From contig JAECYW010000017.1 of the NCBI GenBank assembly GCA_023014335.1, forward strand, positions 620,001 through 684,000: DNA of 64,000 nt, read 5' to 3'. Origin of the DNA: Galerina marginata. Taxonomy: Eukaryota; Basidiomycota; Agaricomycetes; Agaricales; Galerinaceae. Both the position numbers and the translations under genes were made by a program. Below the pieces are notes generated by a model that did no database searches, had not been told where the DNA came from, and saw only the letters and a list, made by a program, of their open reading frames with translations. Below, piece after piece: positions 22,101 to 34,700 of this stretch (the stretch's first letter is position 1; each line of letters opens with the position of its first letter).

Positions 22101-23893
22101 TCAACATAAGGCCACCCAACGCATATTGTTGAATCGACTATCAGTTATCTGGGGTCCTCCAGGTATGTCTTCATGAAGGTCTCAGTGACAACTACTTTGA
22201 CAACGTGCGCAGGAACTGGAAAGACGTACACGATTTCTTTGTCGCTTTTACGCCTCATCGAAGTTGAGCGCCGTCATTATGGTCCAAAACCCAAAGTCGT
22301 GTTCATAACAGCCATCACCCATGCGGCCATTGAAGCATGTAAGAGCAAACTCTTACGTCTTATGGACACATACCGCTCGATTGACTCTTTGCCGAACAAA
22401 TGGCTGAGCGATGTCAAAGTCGAAGTCGTCTCTAGAGGCAATGATCATCCCGCACCGTCGAGAACAGGATCTGCTGTCCAAATCTACGCAGGAACGATCT
22501 ATCAGGTTAACCGAACTCCTTATTCGCAACACTCAGACTAACTTGGATTTTTCTTTCGCTTAGCTATGCAACTTTACGAAGAGGCACTCAATGGAGGTCG
22601 ACTGCGTCATCATAGACGAGGCTGGACAGATCTCTTTGGGCTCTGTATCTCTTGTCCTTCGCTCGCTTAGTCCCGAGGGGCGTATAATAATTGCCGGAGA
22701 CTCTGAGCAGCTAGCCCCAATTCTTAGCGCACAGTATCCTCTCCTTAAATCACACGCGCTCTTTGGTTCAGTGCTTGACTGCTTGATGTTTTCGAAATCC
22801 AATTTGAAAAGCAACAGCCAGCTTCCTTCACCAAGTCCTGGGGATGATGCCGATCCGTCTTCTCAAGGTAGCATCATTCAGTTGACTGAGAACTTCCGGT
22901 ATGCTTCTCGCCATTTTAGACGTCCTATAAAGCGCTGATTTTTTCTCGCAGACTAAATTCCGACCTTGGCGAATTTGTGTCCACCATCTACTCGCGCCAG
23001 TTCAAACCGCAGAAAGTGCAAACACGCCTGTTAGCTGGAGCTCTCGGAACCCTGATAGACGCTGTGAACGGGGACCAAGGACAGCCAGCCGGGATCAAGG
23101 CTTCTATTCCTAAAATCGGTCCAGACGTTCCTCGTTGCGCTTTCCGACTGTGATGCTTAAGCAACCTCAATCAGTGCTTGTTGCGCCGAAAGTTCACTCA
23201 CATCTGCCCACTCCAGCTGAGTTGCTGGATAGTAAGTCCGATGTCAACTTGACACAAAGACCGGTATCTCTCGCTCTGGTTCGCTTGAGAAGCTGGTCTG
23301 GCCATACCCATCATATCCCGTATGAGCTGCACGTACACGGTGAAGCAGCAGTGGCGGCTGCTTTGGTTATTTCTCTAAGGAGATGTTGTCCGGACGATGA
23401 CATCTTCGTGGCTACTCCACATCGAATTCAGCGCGAAGCAGTCAAAACTGCTTTGACAAAAATAATGTTCGATGATCATGACCTCGCATTGGATGATGCA
23501 TTTGGACGCATGCAAATTGGGGACAATGGGTCCAAACCCAAAATTACTGTGGACACCATTGAGCGGTTGCAAGGTCAGCCCATTCCATTCTGAGACGATG
23601 CTGTAAGGTCTGAAATCTTTCCAGGTTCGGAAGCAGCTTTTGTTATATGCTTATTCTCAGTGCCAAAGACTTTCACGTCAGACCTTGGCTTCCTCCTTGA
23701 GCGCAGGCGTTTGAATGTGGCTATCAGTCGTGCCAAAACGCTGTGCATCTTGATCACTTCTGACGAGGTCCTTTGCCCATCTGTCAAGGTTCTTGCTGAC
23801 GAAGAAACCGCGAAAGGTTATGCCTTCTTGAAAGCGTATGAAAGGAGAGCTTGGTCATATTATTTGCCTGTTAACATTGACACTATTTCTTGA
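19140..23893 (+). CDS. Cas4/RecB-like nuclease, SAP and superfamily 1 helicase fusion protein
   Basis: About 1454 residues after frame correction. Exons: 19140-19604, 19659-20261, 20325-21284, 21342-22162, 22213-22505, 22564-22898, 22952-23573, 23625-23893. Residues 1-300 look like a PD-(D/E)XK nuclease of the TM0106/Cas4 type: LAKPDLLEI, WRVIDAKASKHVK, then a cysteine cluster CQGCRYESDC that could bind Fe-S. Near residues 480-510 TKAECKVCLERMGLPSDGT resembles a SAP DNA-binding motif. The C-terminal half is a DNA2/NAM7-like helicase: GPPGTGKT, VDCVIIDEAGQ (motif II), IIAGDSEQLAP (III), ENFR (IV), DTIERLQGSEA (V), RRRLNVAISRAK (VI). Single-base insertions near 21557, 23113 and 23149 interrupt the frame. 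Probably acts on nucleic acid in repair or replication. The order resembles Dna2, but it is not an obvious Dna2 orthologue; role unknown. Confidence 0.82.
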
Positions 23894-24736
23894 TCTGGAC
23901 ACTATCCATAAACATGTTATTACCCGAGCAGGCCACATTATGCCACATTAGAAACGGACAAGTTCTGTCTTCAATGCTGTACACTTACTCCATATACTGT
24001 AAACACATCCTACACATGATACAGAGATGATGACCAGAAGGATGTTGACCCAATGGGAAGATTCTGAAGGTGATAGGCCTGGAACACTATTATTATTATT
24101 AATTCTCGATGAAAGAAATCTGTTGAGCGTAGGAAGGCTCAAGGAGCTTTCTTTCCTCACATCTCCCGGAAACATTTCGGTAGGGATATAGGAAGGTCAT
24201 GTACGAAGAAAGAAACCTCGGGCAACTTGGTGGGCCCGTCTGTAAAAAATCATTTCCAAGAGCTTTTATGCGTTTGATGTCTTGGGTCAAACCTATCCAT
24301 CTGAATAGTCGATCTTTGTTGGCACGGCTGAGCTTTGGTGACAGAAGCGTTCGGGGTTCAGGACGTCGGAAGCAAAAGCACGTTTGGTATGGGTGAAAGC
24401 TTTGGACCGTTAACCATTTCAGGCGAGAGTATCTTGCGATTAATCATGCTTATCGTTGCCAGATGTCTTTCGTGTTGAAAAATGAGCCTCAGCCTCAAGA
24501 CGGATTCAAGTGTTTTTGAAGAGCGTCGTTCTCGTGGTGGTTGGCAGTTGTCCTTCGTTCATGGAAAAGTGGCCCTTCATGTCTAGAAATAGTCTCCTGT
24601 TGAGACTGTAACTTAAACAAGACGGTCATTGTCGAGCATCAAAGTGGGTCGCGTGCAAGCGCGTGCAGTGATAATTTGACGTGACGAGGTGTGACCAACT
24701 GTTCCCTCTCTCGTTCGCTTTCTGTAGCTTAACGTC
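23894..24736. other. Intergenic region
   Basis: About 0.8 kb between two plus-strand genes. A short ATT trinucleotide run lies near 24088-24100. No gene supported. Confidence 0.4.
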
Positions 24737-26364
24737 ATGACTCTCATTAGAACGTCGACATTGCCGCCCGAGGTATGGGATCATATTCTTGGAGATCTGC
24801 CCCAACCTCAGGTACCCAAGCTCCTCGAAGTGTGCTCAATGTTTCATGACATTGCCCTTCGGTCACTCTTCTCTTCCATCAAGATCTACTTCATCGGGGG
24901 CACACTGGGGATGCAGATGCTCAACACCACTCACGCAGACTGGATAGATGAAACCGCAATAAAGCTCATGTGTAAGTCCTGGGAAATGCTCAATCATATT
25001 TGTCAAGATCGCCGGTTTGCCAGAGTCGTCAAAAGCATTACGGTTATTGCGTTCGCAGATGGACAGTCAATTTTCGAAAGATGTTAGTGCTACTTTTCAT
25101 ATTTTATTATTTAGCCACTTACTAAGTGGATGTGTATTAGTGACGGTCGCCAATGCTCTTCTTTTCATGCCAAATCTCCAGACCTTTCGTTGGATCGGGA
25201 CTGGTCCTGCGTTGGACGATATTGTGGCAGGAATGTCTTCCTCCTAATTTAAAGAAACTTGTCATACAGTCGTATGCCCCCCTCCATATTTCTCAGGGCC
25301 GAACCACTCTGATCTTTTTCCTAGGTCGCTTCCTTTCGACTCCATCCGCCACCTGACCGACGTTGCCCACTTTGCATCTTTCCTATGCCATTCTTCTTCC
25401 CAGATGACGAAGAGGCTCACGACAGGCTGGTTTACGACCCTACCGATTCGAGAAAACTTGAAGTACTCTATTGCCTGAGATTGTCGAATCAATAGCACCT
25501 ACTCTTCAAAGCTTGAGGCTCACCGCTACTCAACTTCGCGGTGCGCCAATCCGAATGTTAAACACTTTGATCGACTTGGAAGTATTTGCTACGATCGGAG
25601 ATGAAGAAGAGCTTGTTGGTTTGGACGTTGTCTTTCGCCATGCCACGTTACTTCAATCCTTGACTTTGGTAGGGTTATTTGTACCTGCAACATTCTCCTT
25701 TCTGCCGCATTCTTCGACTGGGTGTTTACCCCTTCTAAATTCTTTTCGCATCTCATGCGAAGATCCATCTGTGTTCAGGTTTGGAGAAGACGAATTCCAG
25801 TCCTTATGTGGGCTTCTCCAAGGTCGTCCACTTTTGCGAAGGTTATATTTACGTCTTCCGACCATGGACTGGATGCAAACTTCCAGGCTGCTTTGCATCG
25901 TTAGGGAGTTGGATGGACTGGAGGTCCTTGGATTTCACACTGGTCGAGATATGCTGGCAGACGACACCATCGAAACCTTAAGCCAGTCTTTATCTAAAAA
26001 CTTACATGCACTGCATATTGCCATAAACTGGGCCGGTGTGGATCTCTTGCCCTTGGTATGTTTGTCGTAAAAATGATCCACAAAATACTGATTCTATTGA
26101 TTCTAGCTGGATACGATTGCCAAGCTTCCTCATCTCTCTTTCCTCCACCTTTATGGGGCCATTGCCCGGCTTCCGATACTTTTGGAGGACCTTGCATTCG
26201 AAGCCGAGGGATTAAAGACGATTGGCCTCAACCGAGCTCTCTGGACCATCGACAGGGTAGGTGCTGAAATCACTAGTGCGAAATGGCCCAGGTGGAAAAT
26301 CAAGTTTTGCGTCGAAGAAGACTTTGTCAGTGCAGATGACGCTTGGCTGTTCAAGTACAATTGA
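24737..26364 (+). CDS. F-box-like protein with leucine-rich C-terminal part
   Basis: The N-terminus TLPPEVWDHILGDLPQPQVP followed by LLEVCSMFHDIALRSLFSS is a typical agaricomycete F-box-like domain, which in known cases docks to Skp1 in SCF ubiquitin ligases. The rest has spaced leucine-rich segments (APTLQSLRLTATQLRG, LLQSLTLVGLF, LRRLYLRLP, LSFLHLYG) likely to form substrate-binding repeats. Exon 1 is 24737-25082, the middle runs 25141-26055, and the last exon starts after the intron ending near 26105 and stops at 26364. A further intron at about 25272-25324 is likely. Single-base insertions near 25210 and 25465 appear to break the frame. Substrate unknown. Confidence 0.65.
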
Positions 26365-26541
26365 ACTGGCTCCAACATACAGGTGCATAACAAGCAAGTG
26401 CGATAAGCGGCCTTTCTGTGGAGACTCGGTACGTCTTACTGATTTTAGGCTCTTCAGCGTCACTCTTTCAAATTGTTTTGTTTTATGCTTTGGTTATTTT
26501 TGGACCTGTATTCGTGATGTGCTGCTTGTTGTCCAGACAGC

Positions 26542-28433
26542 TTAATGACCCATACCCGTACTGGGCACTTCACTGGCAGTGGACAGCCTAAGAGATCTCA
26601 ACTCCCGATCGGACAGACGGGATAGGTTGGCTAGGTTCAGCTGAACCTCTTTGACTTTTGTGACAAAAGGGCTTTCAATAGCGGTAGAGCCTTCGCCTTC
26701 TTTTTGTAGAGCCAGTATGAGTCTGCGAGAACAGGTATCGTAGTTAGTAGACCCATCGTTCAACATTGTTTTCACTGAAAATGGGTGAGTTGAGCAATTC
26801 CGATCCGTTAGGTTGTGAGTTACCGCGCTGTTGAAGCTCCGCAATGCATGCAGACATTTCTTTCTGTCGTTTTTCGCCTAGTGACATATGTAAGGTTCAT
26901 CGGTGAGACGAGTGGATAAAAGATACCACGTACCTTCAGTGTTGACTTCCTCAAGATGCTGGATACGTTTTGTCATTTCCTTCACTTCTGGAGTAGGGCT
27001 GTCGTCGTCCACCAGAGTACCTTCGTTGACGTACCCCGAACCCGTGGTGAGGTCAACTTGAGTCCCCGTATCACGTAGTAATGGCGCCTTTTGGACAAGA
27101 CGACTTTTCAAATAGCTCAGCTCGCTTTCGAGTATGGCAACTCTCAACGTAGCTGTAGAGGCATCGAACAGTGCCTTTTGCATGATCGTTATTTGAGCTT
27201 TAAGGTGCTTGTCAGATTCTTCTAATCGAAGTGTGAGAGAACTGTTTCTTTTCTGAAGTGCCTCGACGTGATGTGATACTGGATCCCCAGTGTTCTCTGT
27301 CGTAGAGCCGTGAGATTCAGGTTTGAGTGCCAATATTATGACCATGGACGTGGTGTTCCATTTCTGATGTAGTCTGGGTGGATGCGCTATTAAGGTTCTT
27401 GCTCGTAAAAGGGCCTTCAAGACAAGGTCTCAATATGTAGTTGGTCGTGGAGTCAGGTTGCGTTGGTGGGGGTGCATTGGGAATACTTCCACTTGGACTA
27501 GCAGCATTGGCAGCGGCAGCGGCGGGAGCGCTAGTATTTGCGGGAAGAACAGGTATTCGTAGTGTCACACTCGTCTGCGATTGGTGCCGCCGGTATGGTC
27601 GTTTTGTGTATGGTTCTCTTTTGTGACTTCCATCTGGCGCCGATGCGGTCCCCGCCTCTCCGGTCTTCTGTATTTTCGATGGGCTCTCCCCACCGTCTTC
27701 CTCGAGGATTCTCTTCTTCCCGGCGACAACCTGTTCGGTGCCTCGTGCGGCTCCAACAGGAGCTGAGGCAGACGTCCCTGCGTGAACAGCGGTTTTCGAT
27801 TGCGCATTTTTTCTTGGAGGCGCCGTCGTTATATTATCGCCGTCCCCTTCTTCATCCGCCTCTTCTTCGCCGGCTTTGGTACTGGGGCCGCCGTCTCGGT
27901 CTCCAGATCCTTTGAGCGACCTCCCGGCCTCTTCATACAGCCTTTTCGCCTCTTCCTGTGAATAACCAAAGTGCTTCATGGTAAACTCGACCACGAAGGC
28001 TTCTTTCCATGAACATGTGCGCCGCTTGTTGGAACACGGAGCACAGCGAAACCGGAGCGGGCCTTTGACACAGGTTGTATTGCTGCGAGTGCATTTGACA
28101 CAAGTCTACTAATACTTCAGCGAACGTGAATCTCGCTCTTGGTGTTAAATAATCGAACTCACCTGGATCGGCCGCTGAAGCAAACTCTGCTAGCTCCTGC
28201 GACGGGGACAAGATTGTTCTCACATAGTCTTTGTACCTCTTTGTTTCTTCATTTCTGCACGACGTGACGGGGTCATGATTCTTGGGTGCAAAAGTTGGAA
28301 ATAGGGGCTCACACCATTGTGGAAGATTCGCCTTCGGGTCTGTCTGAATTCGGTGTGGGCATCCTTGTATAAGAAAGTGGAAAATAGCTCACTGTAAGTC
28401 TGAGGTCCGACGGATGTCTGTGAGGAAGCCCAT
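26542..28433 (-). CDS. Zn2Cys6-like cysteine cluster and coiled-coil protein
   Basis: Unrecognised protein read from the minus strand. Near the N-terminus is CVKCTRSNTTC followed eight residues later by CAPCSNKRRTC. The spacing C-x2-C-x6-C-x8-C-x2-C-x6-C fits the fungal Zn2Cys6 DNA-binding motif. An acidic/basic low-complexity stretch with a KKRILEEDGGESPSK segment, a proline/alanine-rich stretch, then a long probable coiled coil (HHVEALQKRNSSLTLRLEES through MTKRIQHLEEVN) follow. The last exon ends SEVPSTGMGH. Exons are linked by GT-AG introns near 26827-26780 and 26934-26880. The frame changes near 27330, consistent with one insertion. The start at 28433 (MGFLTDIRRTSD) is uncertain because the first intron phase does not fit cleanly. 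Could be a transcription factor or a lineage-specific protein. Confidence 0.55.
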
Positions 28434-29482
28434 GATTTGATTGGAACGAGGCAGATGTGGTTCCGATTAGATTAGATTACCATACCGCCCAAAGTCGAGC
28501 CCCCTTTCTTTTTATGGAAAACTCATTCTTGAGAGTAGCTTGCTCCCTGTTGTACGAGATACGATATGAGAAATACTACTGTCAATCTCCCCATCTATGT
28601 ATGTAAGTAGTCTCTTTCATCATTCGTTTGACTCTACACAGCACATTTTGACGTATCGAACAGGCACAGAGGCATCATATCATGATCTTTAATGGGGGCG
28701 ATCTTCGCCCTTTTATTTTGAACCCGGTCTTGTTGTTTTGTGGCTCATGTCGCGTAGATCTTTACATTTGGACCTTTGCATTGTATTCTATTTAAGTAAG
28801 TGGTTTACAAAGGGAAAGGTGCAGAATATTTCGAAAAAGGGGTCTTAAGCTCAGCCTTTAATCACGATTTCAAGACTCGATAGACCTTCTCACCAGGAAC
28901 TACTTGTCTTTCTATCATTTATGGCGGCCTACGTGAGATTAAGAGCTTGTCCGACATTCCGTGCCAGTGAACTCTGTGAGAATAGGTTAGCGACGGACCC
29001 AGTCTGAGGATCCCAAGACCGCCATATGTTTCCCCGCCATGGCGCCACCGGTCGTGTCCCACAGAGACGCCTGCTGATTCCTTAGTATGCAAGCTTCTTC
29101 AGATTATTTTTCGAGGTCGCGTTATTCAGCAAGTTCGTTGAATATTTTAAATTTAGTGAATGACCCCAAGTTGTGGACCCCAGCAAAAATCCGCACAAAA
29201 CACCGCCGTCTCGCACAATGACACAATACTCGCAGGATTGTAATTCTACGGGACCCGCTTGCACTCGGGGAAACCTCTTGAGGTTCTGTCCGTGAAACAT
29301 TTCTTCTTTTTTTGAACTCTTTCGAATTTCTTTCCTCCAAAATTGCATCAAAATGCTCTAACCAATCGACGGGGAAACCAAATTCCTCCGAACAAGCACC
29401 GAGGGCTGAGCAACTCGGAGGCTGAGCGTTGGGTCCGCGTAAGGCCGCGTTCCTGAGCTTCCGTTAGCCCGTCGATCGTCAT
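28434..29482. other. Intergenic region
   Basis: About 1 kb with no recognisable gene or repeat. A/T-rich around 28500-28850. Confidence 0.4.
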
Positions 29483-29770
29483 TTAATTAACTGCTCCATC
29501 ATCGCCAACATTGGCCTCAAAGGAACGAAAGTAATCCATAATTTCTTTGTTTTTCGGGGAGCTTCGTACGTTTTGGCTGTCAGGGTCGAACACTGGGGCA
29601 ACCAGCCATTGTTTGAATCGGCCTGCGCTTACGATTAAGGCGTTGAATCGCGGCGTAATCAAGATAGGGGCGTCGCGTGCGTTGAACGAGACGACGAGCA
29701 GACGGGTCAAGCCAGTGACCGAAGGATCAACAGCTTTAAACTCCGATGAACCCGAATGGATGAGGGGTGT
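29483..29770 (-). pseudogene. Orphan C-terminal coding fragment
   Basis: The minus strand carries an open stretch with coding-like third positions, including TRLLVVSFNARDAPILITP, RFNALIVSAGRFKQWLVAP and MDYFRSFEANVGDD, ending at a stop at 29483. It has no credible start and nothing upstream continues it. It may be the last exon of an undetected gene or a relic. Family not recognised. Confidence 0.3.
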
Positions 29771-29899
29771 AAGACTGCCCTAACAGGTTGCTAACAGGTC
29801 GCCTGCCTGCTTCTCAGCAGACATATAAAGCGCACGCTCAATGGCAGAATCCGTCCTGATGCCCCGTGTCCTCAGACTTCTGCTTTCTTGCAGTGCTCG

Positions 29900-31425
29900 A
29901 TGACAGCCGAATCAGATAGCGTGGCTCGACAACTTGAAGTACGATTTCTGCTTTCCTTTCATCGTTGTATTTCAATTTCTCATCAAATCGCAGGACGATT
30001 TGGACATTTCCAATTCCCCGTCTTCTCCTGATGTCCAGGCTGATGATCAAGACGTCCAGGATGACATGTCTCTTATAACGGAGAAAATCAGGAACATCGA
30101 TATAGATGCGTTCTCGATCCGGCGGGTTGTGGCAGCTGTTCCACAGAAGACAGCATCAACTCAACCCGATGCCTTCTCCGACTCTTTCTTCTTAAGACAT
30201 GCTCGCAATATCCTCGGGTTGGGTACTTCGCGTACCATGAAATCCCAGCACGCGAAAATTGACCCCGCCGTCGCCGACTCACAGCACACCCTCGCCCGCC
30301 TGACGGGAGATCGAGAACGCCTCCTCGTCGATTTACGCTCGCGGATCACCCTATTGTCCCGTCGAAATGCCACCCACTCCTCGCAGGCAAGATTACCCGT
30401 CGAGCTGTGGGCACAGATATTCTTCCTGTGCCTTGCCGCCAGACGACTTCGTTCAAGCCCGACCCGCACGACGCGCCGCTCCTCCTCTGCCAGGTCTGCA
30501 GCGCCTGGAGGAGAGTGGCAACAGGCACGCCCCTCCTCTGGTCTACCCTATCCATCCGCGGCTCTTGGCGCAGACATATCTGGAAATCCTCCCTAGAATG
30601 TTGGCTAAGACGCTCCGGCAACGCCGTACTCTACCTGGACATATCCATACCCGAGTACCTGGAACCCACATTCGACGTCGATATCACGAAGCTCATCCTC
30701 TCCTCAGCCGACCGCTGGTACCACCTCCGCCTCAGCCTGCCCGACAAACTCCTCCACTCCATGCTCAACGCGACCTACATGCCCATGCTGCACAAGCTCG
30801 AGTTCAGCTCGACGTACCCCATCGCGCCGCTGGAAATCCAGACATCCCAAGCACCCCAATTACGCTACCGTCTCCCTCCTCACCAAGTCGCTGTACCCCC
30901 AGCCGCTCTCGCTTCCTTGGAACCAGCTCACGAACGTATCCTCCCAGTGCTGGCTGAACATCGGGCAGCACCTCGAAATCCTACGCAAGTGTCCGCGCCT
31001 CGAGACGTACTGTATGTGTCTCGTGCACGCGGACATCCCGCCAGACGCTCGACCGGTGTTTATGCATCACTTGCGCCGTTTGGAAATCGTTGCCTTTATT
31101 GGAAGTGCCATGGGCCCTGTGCTCAGCCGCCTCCAGCTACCAAACCTCACCCAGCTGACTTTCATCGTCCCCAGCACAAGCCCATGCATGTGGCGTATCA
31201 GGCTGGCCGAAGGTTTACGTGATGTCGCTCGTCGAACGGTCTTCATGTCTATTGCAGAACATCCGGCTAAAAGGAATTGACATTGCCGAAGAATCTATCC
31301 GAGATACCAAAAAGTCTATACCCTCTCTCAGTATCAGTCGATGTTTTATAATTACACCCCGCTTTGGTTCTTTCAAGAACACGAAAAAAAAAAATAACTT
31401 GCACGCAAGTCCTGATCGAATATGA
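29900..31425 (+). CDS. F-box protein (agaricomycete type)
   Basis: Starts MTAESDSVARQLE; intron 29939-29993; second exon begins DDLDISNSPS. A heptad-like stretch ending RERLLVDLRSRITLL precedes RLPVELWAQIFFLCL, the F-box. After two single-base insertions (near 30433-30436 and 30451-30456) the frame continues as PDPHDAPLLLCQVCSAWRRV and TPLLWSTLSI, the standard continuation in this family. Further shifts occur near 30840 and 31215. Leucine-rich repeats follow (FMHHLRRLEIVAFIG, RLQLPNLTQLTFIVPS). The 3' end is uncertain: frames stop at 31280 and 31425. Likely SCF ubiquitin-ligase adaptor with unknown substrate. Four shifts make either heavy assembly error or a decaying gene possible. Confidence 0.6.
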
Positions 31426-31745
31426 ATGCGTTCTGATAATCATGATATTCATGACATGCGGGTAAATGGTATTGGTCTATGATAGCAGAATTAATGTTTG
31501 TTCTAATCGATTACAGTACCAGCGTAATACACAACGTCCGTTAATTCCGAATCAAGGACGGGTAACGATGATGAGCGCGGAGGGAGAAATTGGATGTGGA
31601 TGTGGATGCGGGTTCGAATGCGGATCCCTTCTCAGTCAAAGAAAGTTAAAACGCACGGACAGCATGAGTAGAATAACACAAGAGCGACGATGAAAAGATG
31701 TGCACGAATAAATGAAAATGGCATAAGTAAGGAAAGGACGAGTTA

Positions 31746-34700
31746 TTATCCTCTATGTGCGCCACGTCCGGCCATGTTGCTGGGATTAGGATTGGCCTGC
31801 CGCTGATTGTTGCTGTTGCTTGTTGCTGGTACGGTGTAGGTGTAGGCGAGCCCTGAGGTTGTTGCTGCGAATACGCCTGATACGGCCCAGGCGAATACGA
31901 CCGGTTATCAGCCAGCATATTCCCGCTCGTCTGCCTCGAATGCTGCTGCTGCTGCTGTGGAGGCTGAGGCGAATACGCACGGTACGCACTAGGCGACTGC
32001 GACCGATTATCAGCCAACATATTCCCGCTCGTCTGTCTCGCATGCTGCTGCTGCTGCTGCTGCTGGGGTGCATAAGCCTGATACGGCCCAGGCGACGGTG
32101 TACGTCCCGGCGACGCGCCCAACACGTTCCCGCTCGTCTGTCGTCCGTGCTGCGGCGACGGTGGGTACGCCTGGTACGGCCCAGGAGACTGCGTCGCATC
32201 TGCGACGACTGCGAGCATGTTTCCGCTGCCCTGTCTTGCATGCACCGACGGGCTAGCCGAGTGTAGTGGGAGACCCATTCTGCGAAGCGAGGATGTTCCC
32301 GCTCGTCTGTCCTTGCATGCTGCTGCTGCTGCTGCTGGGGTTGTGGCGGGTACTGCATCGCACCATACGGGCCCGGCGACTGCGTCCGCTGCTGCTGGCC
32401 CGCCAACAAATTACCACTCGTCTGCCGTTGATGCTGTTGTGCGCCGCCCTGCTGGAAATACGACTGGTGCGACGCGTCCGACGGCGTGTACGGGCTCACC
32501 GGTGGGCCGCCGCCCTGGTTCAGGTTCTCCGTCGACACGTACGCCGGGCTCGGCGAGTACCCGCGGTCCTGCGGTCTGTGGAGGGGCGCTTCGCGGAAAC
32601 TGCTGGTTGACATCGACGGGGGCAGGGAGGGCGACTAGGGACTGTTGTGAGCCGAAGCCCTGCTTGTACAGAGCCATCGAGCGCGGGTCGAGCAGCGGCT
32701 CTTCCATCGAGTCCATCTGGGCCTAGCTCGATCTCCTGCCCGTGGCCGGCCGAATTGGGTCCGTGTGTGAGGTACTTGTCGTACCCGTTCAGCGTCTTCG
32801 AGTTGGAGTGGCCATGATGATTCGAGCCTTCGAAAACCGCCGTCGACGCGATAGACCGTGCGTCCCAATCCAAGCTCGCCACGGTCGCGTCGGTACAGCG
32901 CCGGGTCATACGCGAGGTCATTCTACCACACAAAAAACGATCAGCACCCCACACCTCCAAACACCACGAACGCAAACACACCTGATCAATAGCCGCAATC
33001 TTAATCCCGCCAGCCACAACCTGCGCCTCCATCCTCTGCCCCCCATACTCCTCCAACTTCGCATGGTCCCTCCCAATCTTGCCCTGATACACCTGGCCCA
33101 GCAGCGGCATCATGTTCTTATGCAGCATCGGCGTGAACAGCTCCGCGTGCAGCGCCGGGTGCCCAAAGCGCTTCTCGAGGCGGTTGCCCTTGGCGTCCGC
33201 GCGCTCCTGAATACACTTTGGCGAGCGAGATTTCTTGTTCGGTTGGGGAGAAGTAGTGGAATGCGGGGAGGTAGGTGTGGTTGATGTAGATCTTGTAGAA
33301 GAAGACGAAGACGATAGGGCGGGATGGTGGATGTCCAGATGAAGGAGCTGAATTGGTAGCGGAGGCCGATGGCTAGGAGAGGATGTTAGATGAGAGAGGA
33401 GGTGGAAAGGAGAAACGAGGACGCTACTGAGGATCATGAGGGCTTGCATGAGCAAAACACAGAAAAGCAGACGGTTGATGATAACGTTCCAGATGCGCTA
33501 CACATTCGATAACCGAGATTAACATCCTCATAAACTCCAAATCCACAATGAGAACTTACACCGCCACTTTCGACCTTGGACACATAAACGAACATGAGCT
33601 GGTACTTGTACACCCACGAGCTCATCCAAAACACGATCGCAGCAGCCAACACCACCAAAGGAGCGAGAGGCGCGAAAACCATGCCGACAGCGGCCATGAA
33701 GAGCTGAAATAATTTTTTTTAGTTTCGTTCGAGAACCCGTTTCGGCAATATGAGAGAACATACGATATTGGAGCTACACAAACAAGCCTCATTAGCAATG
33801 GTAAGTAGCGAAAACAAGTTGGAATACTCACTAATACACGGCATACTGGAAGTCAGGCGGTTGTGTCCATTCACGGATATCTCGAGGTGTACGACCAAAC
33901 ACACTGGGGAAAGAAAAGATATCACGTCAGCTTCGAAGGGAGGAAACCAAAACGAAGAGAAGACGCACTGGGTCTTGAAAGACAGCCACACCAGGTTGAT
34001 GATCTGGGCCAAGTCGAAGATGGCAAGGAAACCACGGAGACTATCGTCCACATTCTGATCAGCAACAGCAAGCATCAGCAACGTAAAAAAAGCAACGTAC
34101 GGGAAGAAAGTGAGCCAATACGACGCCTGATTGATATAGGTACTATGAATACGCGCAGGCAGCTCATGCAAATTGTCAATGATCTCTTTAAAGCTCGCTT
34201 TCTTGCCGATCTGGATGACGATTTGCTGTACCGAGTCTGTAAGCAGGAAGGAATAAACGGTCAGGGAAGCTCCCCAAGCACACTAGGCTGATCACTGAGC
34301 ACGCACTGAAGATGACACCGAGCAGTGTGAAGATGATCAGCTGGGAGATGATGAGGAATGTAAAGTAGCGAGCGACGACGGCGCGGTCGAGCTTGGAGTG
34401 AGTCAGGGCGCCCATGTACTATATCATACACGTTCGTTAGCAAGCAGCCATCAAGAAGGAGAGGAGAACAGGACCTTGGTCAACCACCGCATGATGATAG
34501 GCAGGAAGAAACCGAACAGGCCGGAGATAGCAGGGGGCAGCACGCCAGACACGAACGCGAACGAGTAGGGCGAGGCGTCGAACCACTGTTGTAGGAACGG
34601 TACATACGTCCTGAGCTATTATTGATCACAACCGTAAGAAAGAAAGAAAAGTACGAAAAAGTAACCACCCACCGAGTCCAAGTTGGCAAGCACCGAGATG

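Noticed and set aside
31880..32440. Regularly spaced direct repeats, superficially CRISPR-like
   Set aside because: Spacing is unequal, the repeats code for protein in the channel frame, and the genome is eukaryotic.
31820..32726. Long plus-strand open frames rich in Arg, Leu and Pro
   Set aside because: They are the antisense of the CAG-rich repeats in the channel tail; composition is a by-product of the repeats.
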